The notes: generated from the letters alone by a model not told the origin. A DNA stretch of 64,000 nucleotides from Hominiventricola aquisgranensis (GCF_040096225.1 NZ_JBBMFC010000007.1:1-64000); one strand, 5' to 3'; positions 25,334 through 35,103 are shown, numbered from the stretch's first letter. A program made the numbers and translations.

Positions 25334-26266
25334 CTATTCTGCCGAAAGTACCGTTCCCGGAACTACTTTGTATCCTCTTAAAAATGCACCTGCATCCATT
25401 CTTGCTTTTCCTGCAAGCTGGATCTCGCGAAGCACCAGGATACCGTCCCCGGTCTGTACATGAATGGCATCTTTTGTCACTTCCAGTATCTCACCACTTT
25501 CTCCCTTTGATGCACTTTGGGGCAGCACATCACATGCCCATATTTTCAATGTCTTTCCGTCAAGATGAGTATATGCACTGGGCCACGGATTCAGTCCACG
25601 GACCAGACGTTCAATCACGACTGCACTCTTGTTCCAGTCGATATTTCCCATTTTTTTATCCAGCATGGATGCATAAGCAGTCGGTGACTCTCCCTGCTTT
25701 TCCGGGGTGATCTCGCCCTTTTCCAGCTTTGCAAGAGTCTCCACACAGAGACGTCCACCAGCCTCACTCAACTTATCAAAGAGACTTCCTCCCGTCTCCT
25801 TTTCATCCAGCGGTACGATTGCCTTTGCCAGCATATCGCCGGTATCCAGTCCTTCATCCATCTGCATGATCGTCACACCGGACTCTTTTTCCCCATCGAT
25901 GACTGCCCACTGGATCGGTGCTGCTCCGCGGTACTTCGGAAGCAGGGAAGCATGCACATTGATGCATCCATATTTTTTCATATGAAGAATGGACGCTGGA
26001 ATGATCTGTCCAAAAGCCGCTACCACACACACATCTGCTTCCGTCTTCTCCAACACATCCTTTGCCTCACGGATCTTCACCGGCTGGAATACCGGAATTC
26101 CCAGCTCTTCAGCCACAACCTTCACCGGTGTGGGAACCATCGCGTGTCCACGTCCCTTTGGCTTATCCGGCTGACTCACTACCAGTGTGATCTCATGACC
26201 GGCTTCTGCCAGGGATCTGAGCGTTCCCACTGCAAAATCCGGTGTTCCCATGAAAATAATTTTCAT
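25334..26266 (-). CDS. fmt: Methionyl-tRNA formyltransferase
   Basis: Formylates initiator Met-tRNA. Family landmarks are MGTPDFAVGTL, the catalytic region NVHASLLPKYRGAAPI and MQMDEGLDTGDML, followed by the C-terminal OB-like domain. Full length at 310 residues. It follows def by six bases; the two act at opposite ends of N-formyl metabolism and are usually paired. Confidence 0.96.
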   Translation of the reverse strand: MKIIFMGTPDFAVGTLRSLAEAGHEITLVVSQPDKPKGRGHAMVPTPVKVVAEELGIPVFQPVKIREAKDVLEKTEADVCVVAAFGQIIPASILHMKKYGCINVHASLLPKYRGAAPIQWAVIDGEKESGVTIMQMDEGLDTGDMLAKAIVPLDEKETGGSLFDKLSEAGGRLCVETLAKLEKGEITPEKQGESPTAYASMLDKKMGNIDWNKSAVVIERLVRGLNPWPSAYTHLDGKTLKIWACDVLPQSASKGESGEILEVTKDAIHVQTGDGILVLREIQLAGKARMDAGAFLRGYKVVPGTVLSAE

Positions 26267-26272
26267 ATTCGC

Positions 26273-26746
26273 TTATTCCTCCTCGTCCATGACAGTATCG
26301 TGAAGTTCTCCTTCCACCAGATCCACATACAGCTTTCCATCCAGATGATCGCACTCGTGGCAGATGGCTCTCGCCAGCAGTTCTGTTCCTTCCAGATCAT
26401 AGGTATTGCCATCCTCACCGGTAAAGCGGACAGTCACTTCGTTAGGTCTGGTCACGATTCCAGCTTTTCCCGGTACACTTAAACATCCTTCGTCTCCGGT
26501 CTGAGAGCCTTCCGTCTTTGTGATCTGTGGATTGATCAACACGAACGGACCATCTCCCACATCGATCACAACGATTCTTTTCAGTACACCCACCTGCGGT
26601 GCTGCCAGTCCGACACCGCCAGCCTCATACATGGTCTCCAGCATATCATCGATCAGCTCCACGATCTTTGGTGTGATCTCTTTTACTTCTTTGCTTGTTT
26701 TACGGAGAATCGGATCTCCTTCATAACGTAAATTTCTGATTGCCAT
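26273..26746 (-). CDS. def: Peptide deformylase
   Basis: Removes the formyl group from nascent proteins. The three signature motifs are GVGLAAPQVG, EGCLSVPG and the metal site HECDHLDG. A type 1 enzyme of 157 residues. It sits between priA and fmt in the conserved operon. Confidence 0.96.
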   Translation of the reverse strand: MAIRNLRYEGDPILRKTSKEVKEITPKIVELIDDMLETMYEAGGVGLAAPQVGVLKRIVVIDVGDGPFVLINPQITKTEGSQTGDEGCLSVPGKAGIVTRPNEVTVRFTGEDGNTYDLEGTELLARAICHECDHLDGKLYVDLVEGELHDTVMDEEE

Positions 26747-26755
26747 AATGTCCTC

Positions 26756-28987
26756 CTAATATGCCTGCAATGGATTGTAGTCAAACTGGATAAAAATATC
26801 GTTCCAATTATCTGTACCAGCAATCTGCTGCTCCAGCAGTTTTTTTATTTTTAATAAGATAATTTTCTTTTCATGTTTCATATAAATAACCTTGCGGTAA
26901 CTGTCATTTTTCCGGGCGAGAGCCGCATCAGCCGGTCCGATCAGACATAAGCCCTCCACATGGGCATTACGGATCCATTCTACCAGTTGTTCTGCGCAGC
27001 TTTCCAATTTTTCCAGATCTTTTCCCGACAAATAGATACCAAGCATCTCATCCACCGGTGGGTAGCCCATCAATTCCCGGTATAGGATCTCCTGCTCATA
27101 AAATGCGTCATAATCCTGCTTTGCCGCGGTCTGAATGCTGTAATGCTCCGGCATATAGGTCTGTATTACCGCTTCTCCTGCCTTGCTTCCTCTGCCGGCT
27201 CTTCCCACCGCCTGGGTCAGAAGCTGAAAGGTCCGCTCTGCAGCCCGATAGTCAGACGCATACAGTGAAATGTCTGCCGCAACAATACCAACCAGTGTAA
27301 CATCAGGAAAATCATGTCCCTTCACGATCATCTGTGTTCCCACTAAAATGTCCGCCTGTCCATTTCCAAAAGCACTTAAGATCTGCTCGTAGCTTTCTCT
27401 TGTACGGGTGGTATCATAGTCCATCCGCAGCACTCGCGCCTGAGGAAATAATCTGTGCACCTCCCGCTCGATCTGCTGGGTTCCTGCCCGGAAGCCGGAA
27501 ATATATGGGGATCCGCAGGAAGGGCAATTCTTCGGCATCGGGATCCGATAACCACAATAATGACATCGAAGGCTTCCATCCTTGTGAAGAGATAAGGTCA
27601 CATCACAATGAGGACAGCGAATCGATTTCCCGCAGGAACGACAGGACACAAATCCAGACAACCCACGACGGTTCAAGAACAACATGGTCTGCTGTCTTTT
27701 TTTTAGCCTGTCATCCATGGCCGACAGAAGTCTCCGGCTGAAAATACTTCGATTTCCATCCCGAAGCTCCTCTCTTAGATCCACCACCGATACTTCCGGC
27801 AAAATTGCCTGCCCGATCCGTGAGGTCAGTCGATACCATCCAAACTTTCCTTCCCTGGCTCTCCTGCTGGTCTCCACGGACGGTGTGGCACTTCCTAAGA
27901 TAAGAGAAGCCCCATGCTTTTTCGCCCGGACAGCCGCCACTTCTCTGGCATCATACCGGGGAACTGTCTCACTTTTATAGGCTCCTTCATGCTCTTCATC
28001 AATGATCATAACACCAATCTGTGAAAATGGTGTAAACAACGCAGACCTTGGTCCAATCATCACATCAATTTCTCCGGCTTTGGCCCGAAGAAACTGATCA
28101 TATCGTTCTCCCTCCGACAGTCTGGAATGCATGACCGATACCCGATCTCCAAACCGCTCATAAAAGCGCCGGACTGTCTGGAAAGTCAGGGCGATCTCCG
28201 GAATCAGCACGATTGCCTGCTTTCCTTCTGCGATCACCCGGCTGATCAGTTCCATATACACTTCTGTCTTGCCGCTTCCAGTAACACCTTCCAGCAAATA
28301 GGTTTTTCGAATGCCCTGTGCATACTCATCCCAGATTCCATCCACAGCATTCTTCTGCTCTTCTGTCAGCGTCCGCTGTATACCGGTCTGTTCAAATTTT
28401 CCGGCAAAAGGATTCCGGTACTGCACCCGGGATATCTGACGGACCACGCCATCTCGTTCCATCCCCTGTATGACAGAAGATGTGATCTTAAGATCTGCTG
28501 CTTCCTTTGAAGACAATTTTCCGTCATGATCCAGAAGTCCTGCCAGCAATCTTGCCTTTGCCCGAAAATTTTTATGGAGCACTTCCTTTAATAACTGCTC
28601 CGCCTCTTCTCTTGGAATCGCAAGCACAATACATTTTTCCTGTCTGCTGCTCACTTCCTGTTTTACCGGAAGTACCGTTTTCAGAGCCTGGTTCATGGTG
28701 GAACCATAAAACTCCTTCATCCATGCCGCCAACGCGATCAACTCCGACTCCGCCGGCACAGCGCCATCCACCAGACCGGTGACCGGCTTGATCTTTTCCA
28801 CCGGATAATCCGGCACATCCGTGACACCTGTCACATATCCTTTGATGGTTCGATTTCCCATGCCAAAGGGAACCTGCACCTGCATACCGGTGCTGATCTT
28901 CCCCTGAAGTTCCTCCGGAATCCGGTACTGAAAGATCCGATCCAGCTTCTCATGGGAAATATCTACGATCACATTGACGAATTCCAT
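26756..28987 (-). CDS. priA: Primosomal replication-restart helicase PriA
   Basis: Superfamily 2 helicase that reloads the replisome at stalled forks. An N-terminal 3'-DNA-end-binding domain precedes the helicase (Walker A GVTGSGKTEVY, DEEH box IIDEEHE). The zinc module has eight cysteines between CRSCGKSIRCPHC and CPSCGSPY, followed by the C-terminal helicase lobe. Full length at 743 residues. Its ATG abuts the murE stop (TAG ATG). Confidence 0.96.
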   Translation of the reverse strand: MEFVNVIVDISHEKLDRIFQYRIPEELQGKISTGMQVQVPFGMGNRTIKGYVTGVTDVPDYPVEKIKPVTGLVDGAVPAESELIALAAWMKEFYGSTMNQALKTVLPVKQEVSSRQEKCIVLAIPREEAEQLLKEVLHKNFRAKARLLAGLLDHDGKLSSKEAADLKITSSVIQGMERDGVVRQISRVQYRNPFAGKFEQTGIQRTLTEEQKNAVDGIWDEYAQGIRKTYLLEGVTGSGKTEVYMELISRVIAEGKQAIVLIPEIALTFQTVRRFYERFGDRVSVMHSRLSEGERYDQFLRAKAGEIDVMIGPRSALFTPFSQIGVMIIDEEHEGAYKSETVPRYDAREVAAVRAKKHGASLILGSATPSVETSRRAREGKFGWYRLTSRIGQAILPEVSVVDLREELRDGNRSIFSRRLLSAMDDRLKKRQQTMLFLNRRGLSGFVSCRSCGKSIRCPHCDVTLSLHKDGSLRCHYCGYRIPMPKNCPSCGSPYISGFRAGTQQIEREVHRLFPQARVLRMDYDTTRTRESYEQILSAFGNGQADILVGTQMIVKGHDFPDVTLVGIVAADISLYASDYRAAERTFQLLTQAVGRAGRGSKAGEAVIQTYMPEHYSIQTAAKQDYDAFYEQEILYRELMGYPPVDEMLGIYLSGKDLEKLESCAEQLVEWIRNAHVEGLCLIGPADAALARKNDSYRKVIYMKHEKKIILLKIKKLLEQQIAGTDNWNDIFIQFDYNPLQAY

Positions 28988-30457
28988 CTATTTTTCTGCC
29001 ATCTCCTTCAATACCTCCTGGATCAGCACACGCTCATCCATGGGATATTTGACTCCTTTGATCTCCTGGTAGTCCTCGTGTCCTTTTCCTGCCAGCACGA
29101 TGACATCTCCCTTCTGACCATGTTCGATCACATAGCGGATCGCTTCTTTCCTGTCAGAAATCTCCACATATTTTCCTTTGGTTTTTGCCATACCGACCTT
29201 GATATCATCAATGATCGCCTGCGGCTCCTCAAATCGTGGGTTATCAGACGTGATCACGGTCAGATCCGCCAGATTACCGGATACCTCGCCCATCTCATAG
29301 CGACGCAGCTTGGAACGGTTTCCGCCACAACCAAAGACACATACCAGCCGCTTTGGATGATATTCTTTTAATGTAGTCAACAGGCTCTCTAAGCTCATGG
29401 CATTGTGTGCATAGTCGATCATCAGAATGAAATCATCGGATACTTTAATCATCTCAATACGTCCCTTGGTCTTCACTACTTTAAGAGCCGCTTTTAAATC
29501 CTCCTGAGACACCTTAAAATGCTCGCAGACAGCAATCGCTACCAGTGAGTTATACACACTGAAGCGTCCCGGCACATCAATTTCCACATCCATATCAATC
29601 TTTCCGGATACATGGTATTTTACGCCCAGATAGCCCGGTCTTCCGATCAGTTCCATGTCAGATGCCCGATAATCAGCTCTGTCTGAGAATCCGATGGTCT
29701 CCAGATCGCAGGTATGACCTGCCAGTACCATATCAAAATGCTCATCATCCACATTCGCGATTCCATGACGGCACTGGCGGAACAGCATCCCTTTGCATGC
29801 TGCGTATTCTTCAAAGCTTGCATGCTCATTGGGCCCGATATGATCCGGCGCCAGATTGGTAAAGATGCCAATCTCAAATGGAATACCGGCAGTACGATGC
29901 ATCATCAGTCCCTGGGAAGATACTTCCATGACGCAGATCTGGCAGCCTGCCTCCACCATCTGTGCAAAATATTTCTGCACAAGATAGGATTCCGGCGTAG
30001 TGTTGCTGGACGGAATATGAGTATCACCGATAATGGTCTCAATGGTTCCGATCAATCCCACCTTGTATCCAGCATGCTCCAGAATTCCTTTTACCATAAA
30101 TGTAGTAGTGGTCTTTCCCTTGGTTCCTGTGATTCCGATCACTTTCAGCTTTTGCGCTGGGTGATCAAAATACGCTGCGGACAGCATGGAAAGCGCATAA
30201 CGGCTGTCCTCCACCAATACTAAAGTCACGCCTTCCGGTACCTTCACCGGACGCTCTGCCACGATCACTTTTGCGCCTGCCCGGGCGATCTCCTCTGTAT
30301 GGTCATGGCTGTCATATGCCGCACCCTTGATGCAGACAAACATACAGTCCTTTGTCACCTTTCTGGAATCATAGACCAGCTCTGAGATCTCTCCTTCTGG
30401 CTTTCCGTCTATCACTGTGTACTTCAGTTCCTGTAAAAGTCCTGCAATATTTTTCAT
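28988..30457 (-). CDS. murE: UDP-MurNAc-tripeptide synthetase MurE (meso-DAP type)
   Basis: ATP-dependent ligase adding the third stem residue to the peptidoglycan precursor. The ATP site is GITGTKGKTTTT and the amino-acid selectivity motif is DNPR (in SDNPRFEEP), which marks meso-diaminopimelate rather than lysine enzymes. 489 residues, full length. It is the first gene of the long minus-strand operon running through priA; AAGGAG precedes the ATG. Confidence 0.94.
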   Translation of the reverse strand: MKNIAGLLQELKYTVIDGKPEGEISELVYDSRKVTKDCMFVCIKGAAYDSHDHTEEIARAGAKVIVAERPVKVPEGVTLVLVEDSRYALSMLSAAYFDHPAQKLKVIGITGTKGKTTTTFMVKGILEHAGYKVGLIGTIETIIGDTHIPSSNTTPESYLVQKYFAQMVEAGCQICVMEVSSQGLMMHRTAGIPFEIGIFTNLAPDHIGPNEHASFEEYAACKGMLFRQCRHGIANVDDEHFDMVLAGHTCDLETIGFSDRADYRASDMELIGRPGYLGVKYHVSGKIDMDVEIDVPGRFSVYNSLVAIAVCEHFKVSQEDLKAALKVVKTKGRIEMIKVSDDFILMIDYAHNAMSLESLLTTLKEYHPKRLVCVFGCGGNRSKLRRYEMGEVSGNLADLTVITSDNPRFEEPQAIIDDIKVGMAKTKGKYVEISDRKEAIRYVIEHGQKGDVIVLAGKGHEDYQEIKGVKYPMDERVLIQEVLKEMAEK

Positions 30458-30513
30458 GAAAGAATCTCCTTCTCTTTTTCCAATGCGCCTATTATATCAC
30501 AATTGTCTTATCC

Positions 30514-30542
30514 TTGCAATTTTGTCTATAAACACGTATACT
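30514..30542 (+). promoter_or_regulatory. Promoter of the carbamate-kinase-like gene
   Basis: -35 TTGCAA (30514-30519), 17-nt spacer, -10 TATACT (30537-30542). The predicted start near 30549 puts the whole structured leader into the transcript. Confidence 0.65.
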
Positions 30543-30548
30543 GTTAGT

Positions 30549-30683
30549 AACCGTTGGAGCCTGAGGAGATTGACACAGAAGCACAGTGAATGCTCGCACT
30601 CATAGGTACTTCTGCAGAAAGCTCTCTGCAGCGGGACACCGCAGCGAGAATGCCACAGATCTCTGAGATTCCAGGCTCCACTA
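30549..30683 (+). promoter_or_regulatory. Structured leader RNA / long palindrome before arcC-like gene
   Basis: The 5' leader folds on itself: outer GGAGCCTG pairs with CAGGCTCC, then GAGAT/ATCTC, CTCGC/GCGAG, and inner hairpins CTGCAG..CTGCAG and GCGG-GACA-CCGC. There is no T-box consensus, no guanidine ACGR loop and no terminator-like U-run. It could be a cis-regulatory RNA or a palindromic repeat unrelated in sequence to those at 7469 and 8225. Confidence 0.5.
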
Positions 30684-30708
30684 TACACTACAGAAATGAG
30701 GACCCATC

Positions 30709-31638
30709 ATGAGCAAGAAAAAAGTTGTCGTTGCCCTCGGGCACAAAGCGCTGGGTGCTACCCTTCCCCAGCAGCAGGACGCAGTAAAAGGCGCCGCAAA
30801 AGCTATTGCAGATCTTGTAGAGGCTGATTGCCAGGTTATTATTTCCCACAGTAATGCCCCACAGGTGGGTATGATCCATACTGCTATGAACGAATTCGGA
30901 AAGCAGCACCCGGATTACACCTTCGCACCCATATCTGTCTGCTCTGCCATGAGCCAGGGTTATATCGGATATGACCTGCAGAACGCCATTCGTGAAGAAC
31001 TTCTCAACCGTGGCATCAACCGTCCGGTTGCTACCATTCTGACCCAGGTTGTTGTAAATCCATACGATGACTCCTTCTACAAACCAGTCAAAGTCATCGG
31101 TCGTATCATGACCAAGGAAGAAGCTGACGCTGAAGAAGAGAAGGGAAATTACGTGGTCAAAGTGGATGGCGGTTATCGTCGTATCGTATCCGCACCGAAG
31201 CCGGAAGATATCGTAGAGATCGACAGTATCCGCGCTCTGTCTGATGCCGGTCAGGTTGTCATCGCCTGCGGCGGCGGCGGAATCCCTGTTCTCAAACAGG
31301 CAAATCGCCTGAAAGGTGCCAGTGCTGTTATTGAGAAAGATCTGGCAAGCGGCAAGCTGGCTGAGCTTCTGGATGCAGATGTTCTCCTGCTTCTGACTGG
31401 CGAGAAAAAGCTGTACCTGAACTATGGTAAGGATAACTGCGAACCGCTGGATACGATCAGTGTAGACAAAGCCCGCTCCTACATTGCAGAGGGTCAGTTT
31501 GCTGAGACTTCCATTCTTCCGAAAGTTGTTGCTGCTGTTTCCTTCGTATCCGGAAAGCCGGGCCGCGTAACTGTGATCGCTGACCTGGACGACGCAAAAG
31601 CTGCCCTGGAAGAAAAAGCCGGAACCATTATCAAATAA
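30709..31638 (+). CDS. arcC: Carbamate kinase-like protein
   Basis: Amino-acid-kinase-fold protein of 309 residues related to carbamate kinase, which makes ATP from carbamoyl phosphate. The ACGGGGIPV and late LTGEKKLYLNYG motifs fit. Two glycine-rich motifs differ from the textbook enzyme: ALGHKALG in place of ALGGNALL, and SHSNAPQVG in place of the usual HGNGPQVG. It may be a divergent subfamily. It stands alone with no arginine deiminase, transcarbamylase or purine-degradation genes. Codon use is strongly biased to C-ending codons compared with its neighbours, suggesting high expression. Confidence 0.82.
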   Translation: MSKKKVVVALGHKALGATLPQQQDAVKGAAKAIADLVEADCQVIISHSNAPQVGMIHTAMNEFGKQHPDYTFAPISVCSAMSQGYIGYDLQNAIREELLNRGINRPVATILTQVVVNPYDDSFYKPVKVIGRIMTKEEADAEEEKGNYVVKVDGGYRRIVSAPKPEDIVEIDSIRALSDAGQVVIACGGGGIPVLKQANRLKGASAVIEKDLASGKLAELLDADVLLLLTGEKKLYLNYGKDNCEPLDTISVDKARSYIAEGQFAETSILPKVVAAVSFVSGKPGRVTVIADLDDAKAALEEKAGTIIK

Positions 31639-31655
31639 TCATTTTCTCTTGTACA

Positions 31656-31707
31656 TAAAAATGCTGTGGTGACCTGAATTTCTTTTCTGGTCTTCCACAG
31701 CATTTTT
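31656..31707. terminator. Bidirectional terminator between arcC-like gene and coaX
   Basis: AAAAATGCTGTGG pairs with CCACAGCATTTTT around a 26-nt loop holding a short ACC/GGT helix. A and T runs on both flanks suit either direction between two convergent genes. Confidence 0.85.
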
Positions 31708-31709
31708 GT

Positions 31710-32474
31710 TTATTTATTTTTCTCGTAAATAATCTTCAGACCTTTGAGCAGCAATGCATCATCCAATGTGATCTCATGTCTACAATACGGAATCAGAGCT
31801 TTCGCCAGTCCGCCAGTAGCGATCACATGAAGCTTCTGTCCCATCTCTTCTTCTATTCGATCCAGCATTCCATCGATCAACGCCACATTTCCATAGAAGA
31901 CACCGCTCTTCATACAGTCAACCGTATTTTTTCCAATCAGCTTTGCAGGCGGTTCCAGACTGATCTTTGGAAGCTGCGCCGTGCGGGCAGTCAGTGTATC
32001 TGCTGCGATCCGCATCCCCGGAATAATTGCTCCGCCAATATAGTTCTTCTTCTCATCCACCACACAGATGGTCGTTGCCGTTCCCATATCAATGATGGCC
32101 GCAGGCACCGGATACTCATGGACTACCGCTACTGCATTGACGATCCGGTCACTTCCCACCTGTCTTGGATCATCCATCAGAATATTCAGACCCGTCTTCA
32201 CACCAGGACCGATCAACATGACTTCCGTATTCAGAATCTTCTCCACAGACCGTTTCACAATATTTGTCACTGGCGGCACAACCGAAGAAATAATCCCTCC
32301 GTCCAGCTGCTCAATGGAAATGCCATACATTTCCAGTACATTTTTAAAACTGATCGCATATTCCAGCTCGGTTCTGGTGGCTTCCGTGGACATCCGCTCC
32401 ACGAAGCAGATTTCCTCACCTTTGATGCATCCCACCACAATATTTGTATTTCCAATATCTACTGCTAAAATCAT
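31710..32474 (-). CDS. coaX: Type III pantothenate kinase
   Basis: First step of coenzyme A synthesis; the CoaX family depends on a monovalent cation. ASKHA-fold motifs are DIGNTNIVVGC at the N-terminus, DMGTATTICVVD and GGAIIPGM. 254 residues, full length. It is divergent from coaBC across 222 bp, so two consecutive CoA enzymes share an intergenic region. Confidence 0.95.
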   Translation of the reverse strand: MILAVDIGNTNIVVGCIKGEEICFVERMSTEATRTELEYAISFKNVLEMYGISIEQLDGGIISSVVPPVTNIVKRSVEKILNTEVMLIGPGVKTGLNILMDDPRQVGSDRIVNAVAVVHEYPVPAAIIDMGTATTICVVDEKKNYIGGAIIPGMRIAADTLTARTAQLPKISLEPPAKLIGKNTVDCMKSGVFYGNVALIDGMLDRIEEEMGQKLHVIATGGLAKALIPYCRHEITLDDALLLKGLKIIYEKNK

Positions 32475-32696
32475 CTTTTATTGATTCCTCCATGTTTTGC
32501 GATTCCGTTCCTGCACGCAGGAATATTTATACTTTATCATCTTTTCCTTTACTTTTCTACCTCTTTATGCCAATATTTAGTGTGAAACTATATGAGCTTA
32601 CTCATAAATATTCGAAATCTTGGGAGTTGCAAAGCAGCGCAAAACCCTGCAAGCGCAATTTTACAAATGACTGTCTAAACCGTCCAGGAGGAATCT

Positions 32697-33881
32697 ATGT
32701 TAAAAAATAAATGTGTCGTATTAGGCGTTACCGGAAGTATCGCCGCATATAAAATTGCAAATCTCGCAAGTGCGTTGAAAAAACTACACTGCGATGTACA
32801 GGTCATCATGACCCAAAATGCTACTCAGTTCATCACACCGGTCACCTTTGAAACCCTCACCGGAAATAAATGTCTGGTGGATACCTTTGACCGGAATTTC
32901 ACCTTTGAGGTGGAGCATATTTCTGTGGCAAAGAAGGCAGACCTTGTACTGGTGGCACCGGCTTCGGCCAATGTGATTGGCAAGCTGGCACACGGCATCG
33001 CTGACGATATGCTGACCACTACCATTCTCGCCTGTAAATGCCCAAAGCTCATCTCTCCAGCCATGAATACAGGCATGTATGAAAATCCAATCGTGCAGGA
33101 TAACTTAAAAACACTGGCCCACTATCACTGGCAGATCATTGATCCTGCCTGCGGCCACCTGGCCTGCGGAGACACTGGAGCCGGAAAAATGCCGGAGCCG
33201 GAAGTACTGCTTTCCTATATCTTAAGGGAACTGGCTTACGAAAAAGATCTGACCGGCAAAAAAGTACTGGTCACCGCCGGTCCTACTCAGGAAGCCATTG
33301 ATCCGGTGCGCTTTATCTCCAATCATTCCACCGGCAAAATGGGATATGCCCTGGCAGAAGCTGCCATGCAGCGAGGTGCTGAAGTGACTCTGGTCAGCGG
33401 ACCTGTCTCTCTGACTCCACCACCTTTTGTAAACGTCGTGTCCGTCACCTCTGCACAGGATATGTACAATGCAGTCACTTCCCTTGCACCAGAGCAGGAT
33501 GCAATCGTAAAGGCTGCAGCTGTTGCCGATTATGCACCTTCTCAGGTCAGCACTGAGAAAGTCAAAAAAAAGGACGGCGATATGTCTATCCCCCTGACCC
33601 GCACCCAGGATATTCTGAAATATCTTGGTGAGCATAAAAAACCTGGTCAGTTTTTATGTGGTTTTTCCATGGAAACAGAGCATCTGCTGGAAAATTCCCA
33701 GGCAAAGCTCATCAAGAAAAATGTAGATATGATCGTTGCCAATAACCTGAAGACCGCCGGTGCCGGATTTGGAACCGATACCAACGTGGTGACATTGATC
33801 ACCAAAAATGATATCCAGGAACTTCCACTGATGAGCAAAGAAGAAGTAGCACATGCCATCTGGAATAAAATTTTTAAGTGA
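32697..33881 (+). CDS. coaBC: Bifunctional PPC synthetase/decarboxylase CoaBC
   Basis: Adds cysteine to 4'-phosphopantothenate (CoaB) and decarboxylates the product (CoaC). The flavoprotein half (1-185) has GSIAAYK, PASANVIGKLAHGIADD and PAMNTGMYENP, with the active cysteine in the HLACGDTGAGKM loop. The CoaB half has the NHSTGKMGYALAEAA nucleotide motif and a KXKK-like segment KVKKKDG. 394 residues; AGGAGG precedes the ATG. Confidence 0.95.
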   Translation: MLKNKCVVLGVTGSIAAYKIANLASALKKLHCDVQVIMTQNATQFITPVTFETLTGNKCLVDTFDRNFTFEVEHISVAKKADLVLVAPASANVIGKLAHGIADDMLTTTILACKCPKLISPAMNTGMYENPIVQDNLKTLAHYHWQIIDPACGHLACGDTGAGKMPEPEVLLSYILRELAYEKDLTGKKVLVTAGPTQEAIDPVRFISNHSTGKMGYALAEAAMQRGAEVTLVSGPVSLTPPPFVNVVSVTSAQDMYNAVTSLAPEQDAIVKAAAVADYAPSQVSTEKVKKKDGDMSIPLTRTQDILKYLGEHKKPGQFLCGFSMETEHLLENSQAKLIKKNVDMIVANNLKTAGAGFGTDTNVVTLITKNDIQELPLMSKEEVAHAIWNKIFK

Positions 33882-33888
33882 CAATATT

Positions 33889-35103
33889 TTATTCCGTATA
33901 AGTTTTATAGATCTCCACATGATCGTAGATGCACCGCCATCCGCTATGTGCATTTGCGGTCACGCAGATATAATGTTTTCCGCTGTTGGTCACTTCATAA
34001 CTGGCAGCACAGTTTCCAGACTGCACTACATAGCCGGTCTTGGCACAGACCACTTCTCCGTTCGTCTCTTTATCTTCGATCCGCCGCAGGAACCAGTTGG
34101 ATATCTGGATTCCCTCCGGGTGCTGTTCCGTAGGAGATGTTGTATAAGTATGTGCCGACATGACTTCCCTGCACAATTCATTTTCCATCGCCGCTTTCAA
34201 GATCACTGCCATATCATAGATACTGCAATAATGATTTTCATTATACAGACCCACACAGTTGGTAAAATGTGCACTGTCTGACAGGCCAAGATCCCTCAGC
34301 TTCTGGTTCATCATGTCCACAAAGCTGTCCATAGAACCGGCCACATAACAGGCAAGACCGGCTGCTGCATCTCCGCCTGAGGGAAGAATCGTTCCATAGA
34401 GCAGATCTTTTACTGTGACAACCTCATTTTCACCAAACCCAACTGCACTGCAGTCATTGGAATAACTGAAGTCTGTAATCTCACGGGTAATGGTAAATGT
34501 ATCCTCCAGATCTGTCACATGCTCTGCTGCTACCAGAACTGTCATAATCTTGGTCATAGATGCCGGATTGATCCGATCCCTGGCATTTCGCTGAGTGACA
34601 ATTGTATTATCATCCAGATCCACCAGCAATGCATAGGTGCTCTGTACTTCCCCATTGGTTCCTGATGTGGAATCCGTAGTTGAAAATTCATAGCCTGCTG
34701 CAAATGGAATATCTGCCGAAGCTGTGCCTGCTGTCATATCTGCGTCCGATTCATCAGATATATCTGATTCTTCCGATGTGTCTGAACCTTCCGATGCGGT
34801 TTTCACCGCATCTTTCCCCTGTTCCGTGGCATCTGAATCTATATTCGCTGTTACCTCTGTCAGCACTGCGTTCTGTTCCTCTATGGTTTCGTGCTGCGTA
34901 TTCTGTGCTGTATCAGCTGCTTTCTTCTTTCCTGCAATCAATCTGCCGCCCGCTGTCAGAAGAATTATCACTCCCAGCCCCATACAGCTCAATACTAGGA
35001 TCTGTTTTCTTCTTCGTTCCCGTCTTCTCTTTTCCCGCAGCTTTGCCCGTCTCTGCGCTCTTAATTGCTGCCTTGCAGATTCCTCTGTATCAAAATCCTG
35101 CAA
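33889..35103 (-). CDS. D-alanyl-D-alanine carboxypeptidase (S11 family)
   Basis: Penicillin-binding-type enzyme that trims the terminal D-Ala of peptidoglycan stems. A basic N-terminus and one membrane helix (about 33-58) anchor it outward; an acidic Ser/Asp/Glu linker of about 90 residues leads to the catalytic domain. The SXXK motif is SMTK and the KTG motif KTGYV. The middle motif reads SGG (LPSGGDAAAG) instead of SXN. It lacks the usual C-terminal stalk domain. The start codon is TTG with GGAGG nine bases upstream. It follows the SGNH gene by 80 bp and is convergent with coaBC. Confidence 0.87.
   Translation of the reverse strand: MQDFDTEESARQQLRAQRRAKLREKRRRERRRKQILVLSCMGLGVIILLTAGGRLIAGKKKAADTAQNTQHETIEEQNAVLTEVTANIDSDATEQGKDAVKTASEGSDTSEESDISDESDADMTAGTASADIPFAAGYEFSTTDSTSGTNGEVQSTYALLVDLDDNTIVTQRNARDRINPASMTKIMTVLVAAEHVTDLEDTFTITREITDFSYSNDCSAVGFGENEVVTVKDLLYGTILPSGGDAAAGLACYVAGSMDSFVDMMNQKLRDLGLSDSAHFTNCVGLYNENHYCSIYDMAVILKAAMENELCREVMSAHTYTTSPTEQHPEGIQISNWFLRRIEDKETNGEVVCAKTGYVVQSGNCAASYEVTNSGKHYICVTANAHSGWRCIYDHVEIYKTYTE

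Noticed and set aside
30549..30683. T-box or guanidine riboswitch ahead of the carbamate-kinase-like gene
   Set aside because: There is no T-box sequence (TGGNACCGCG), no ACGR loop pair and no terminator; only a general structured leader can be claimed.
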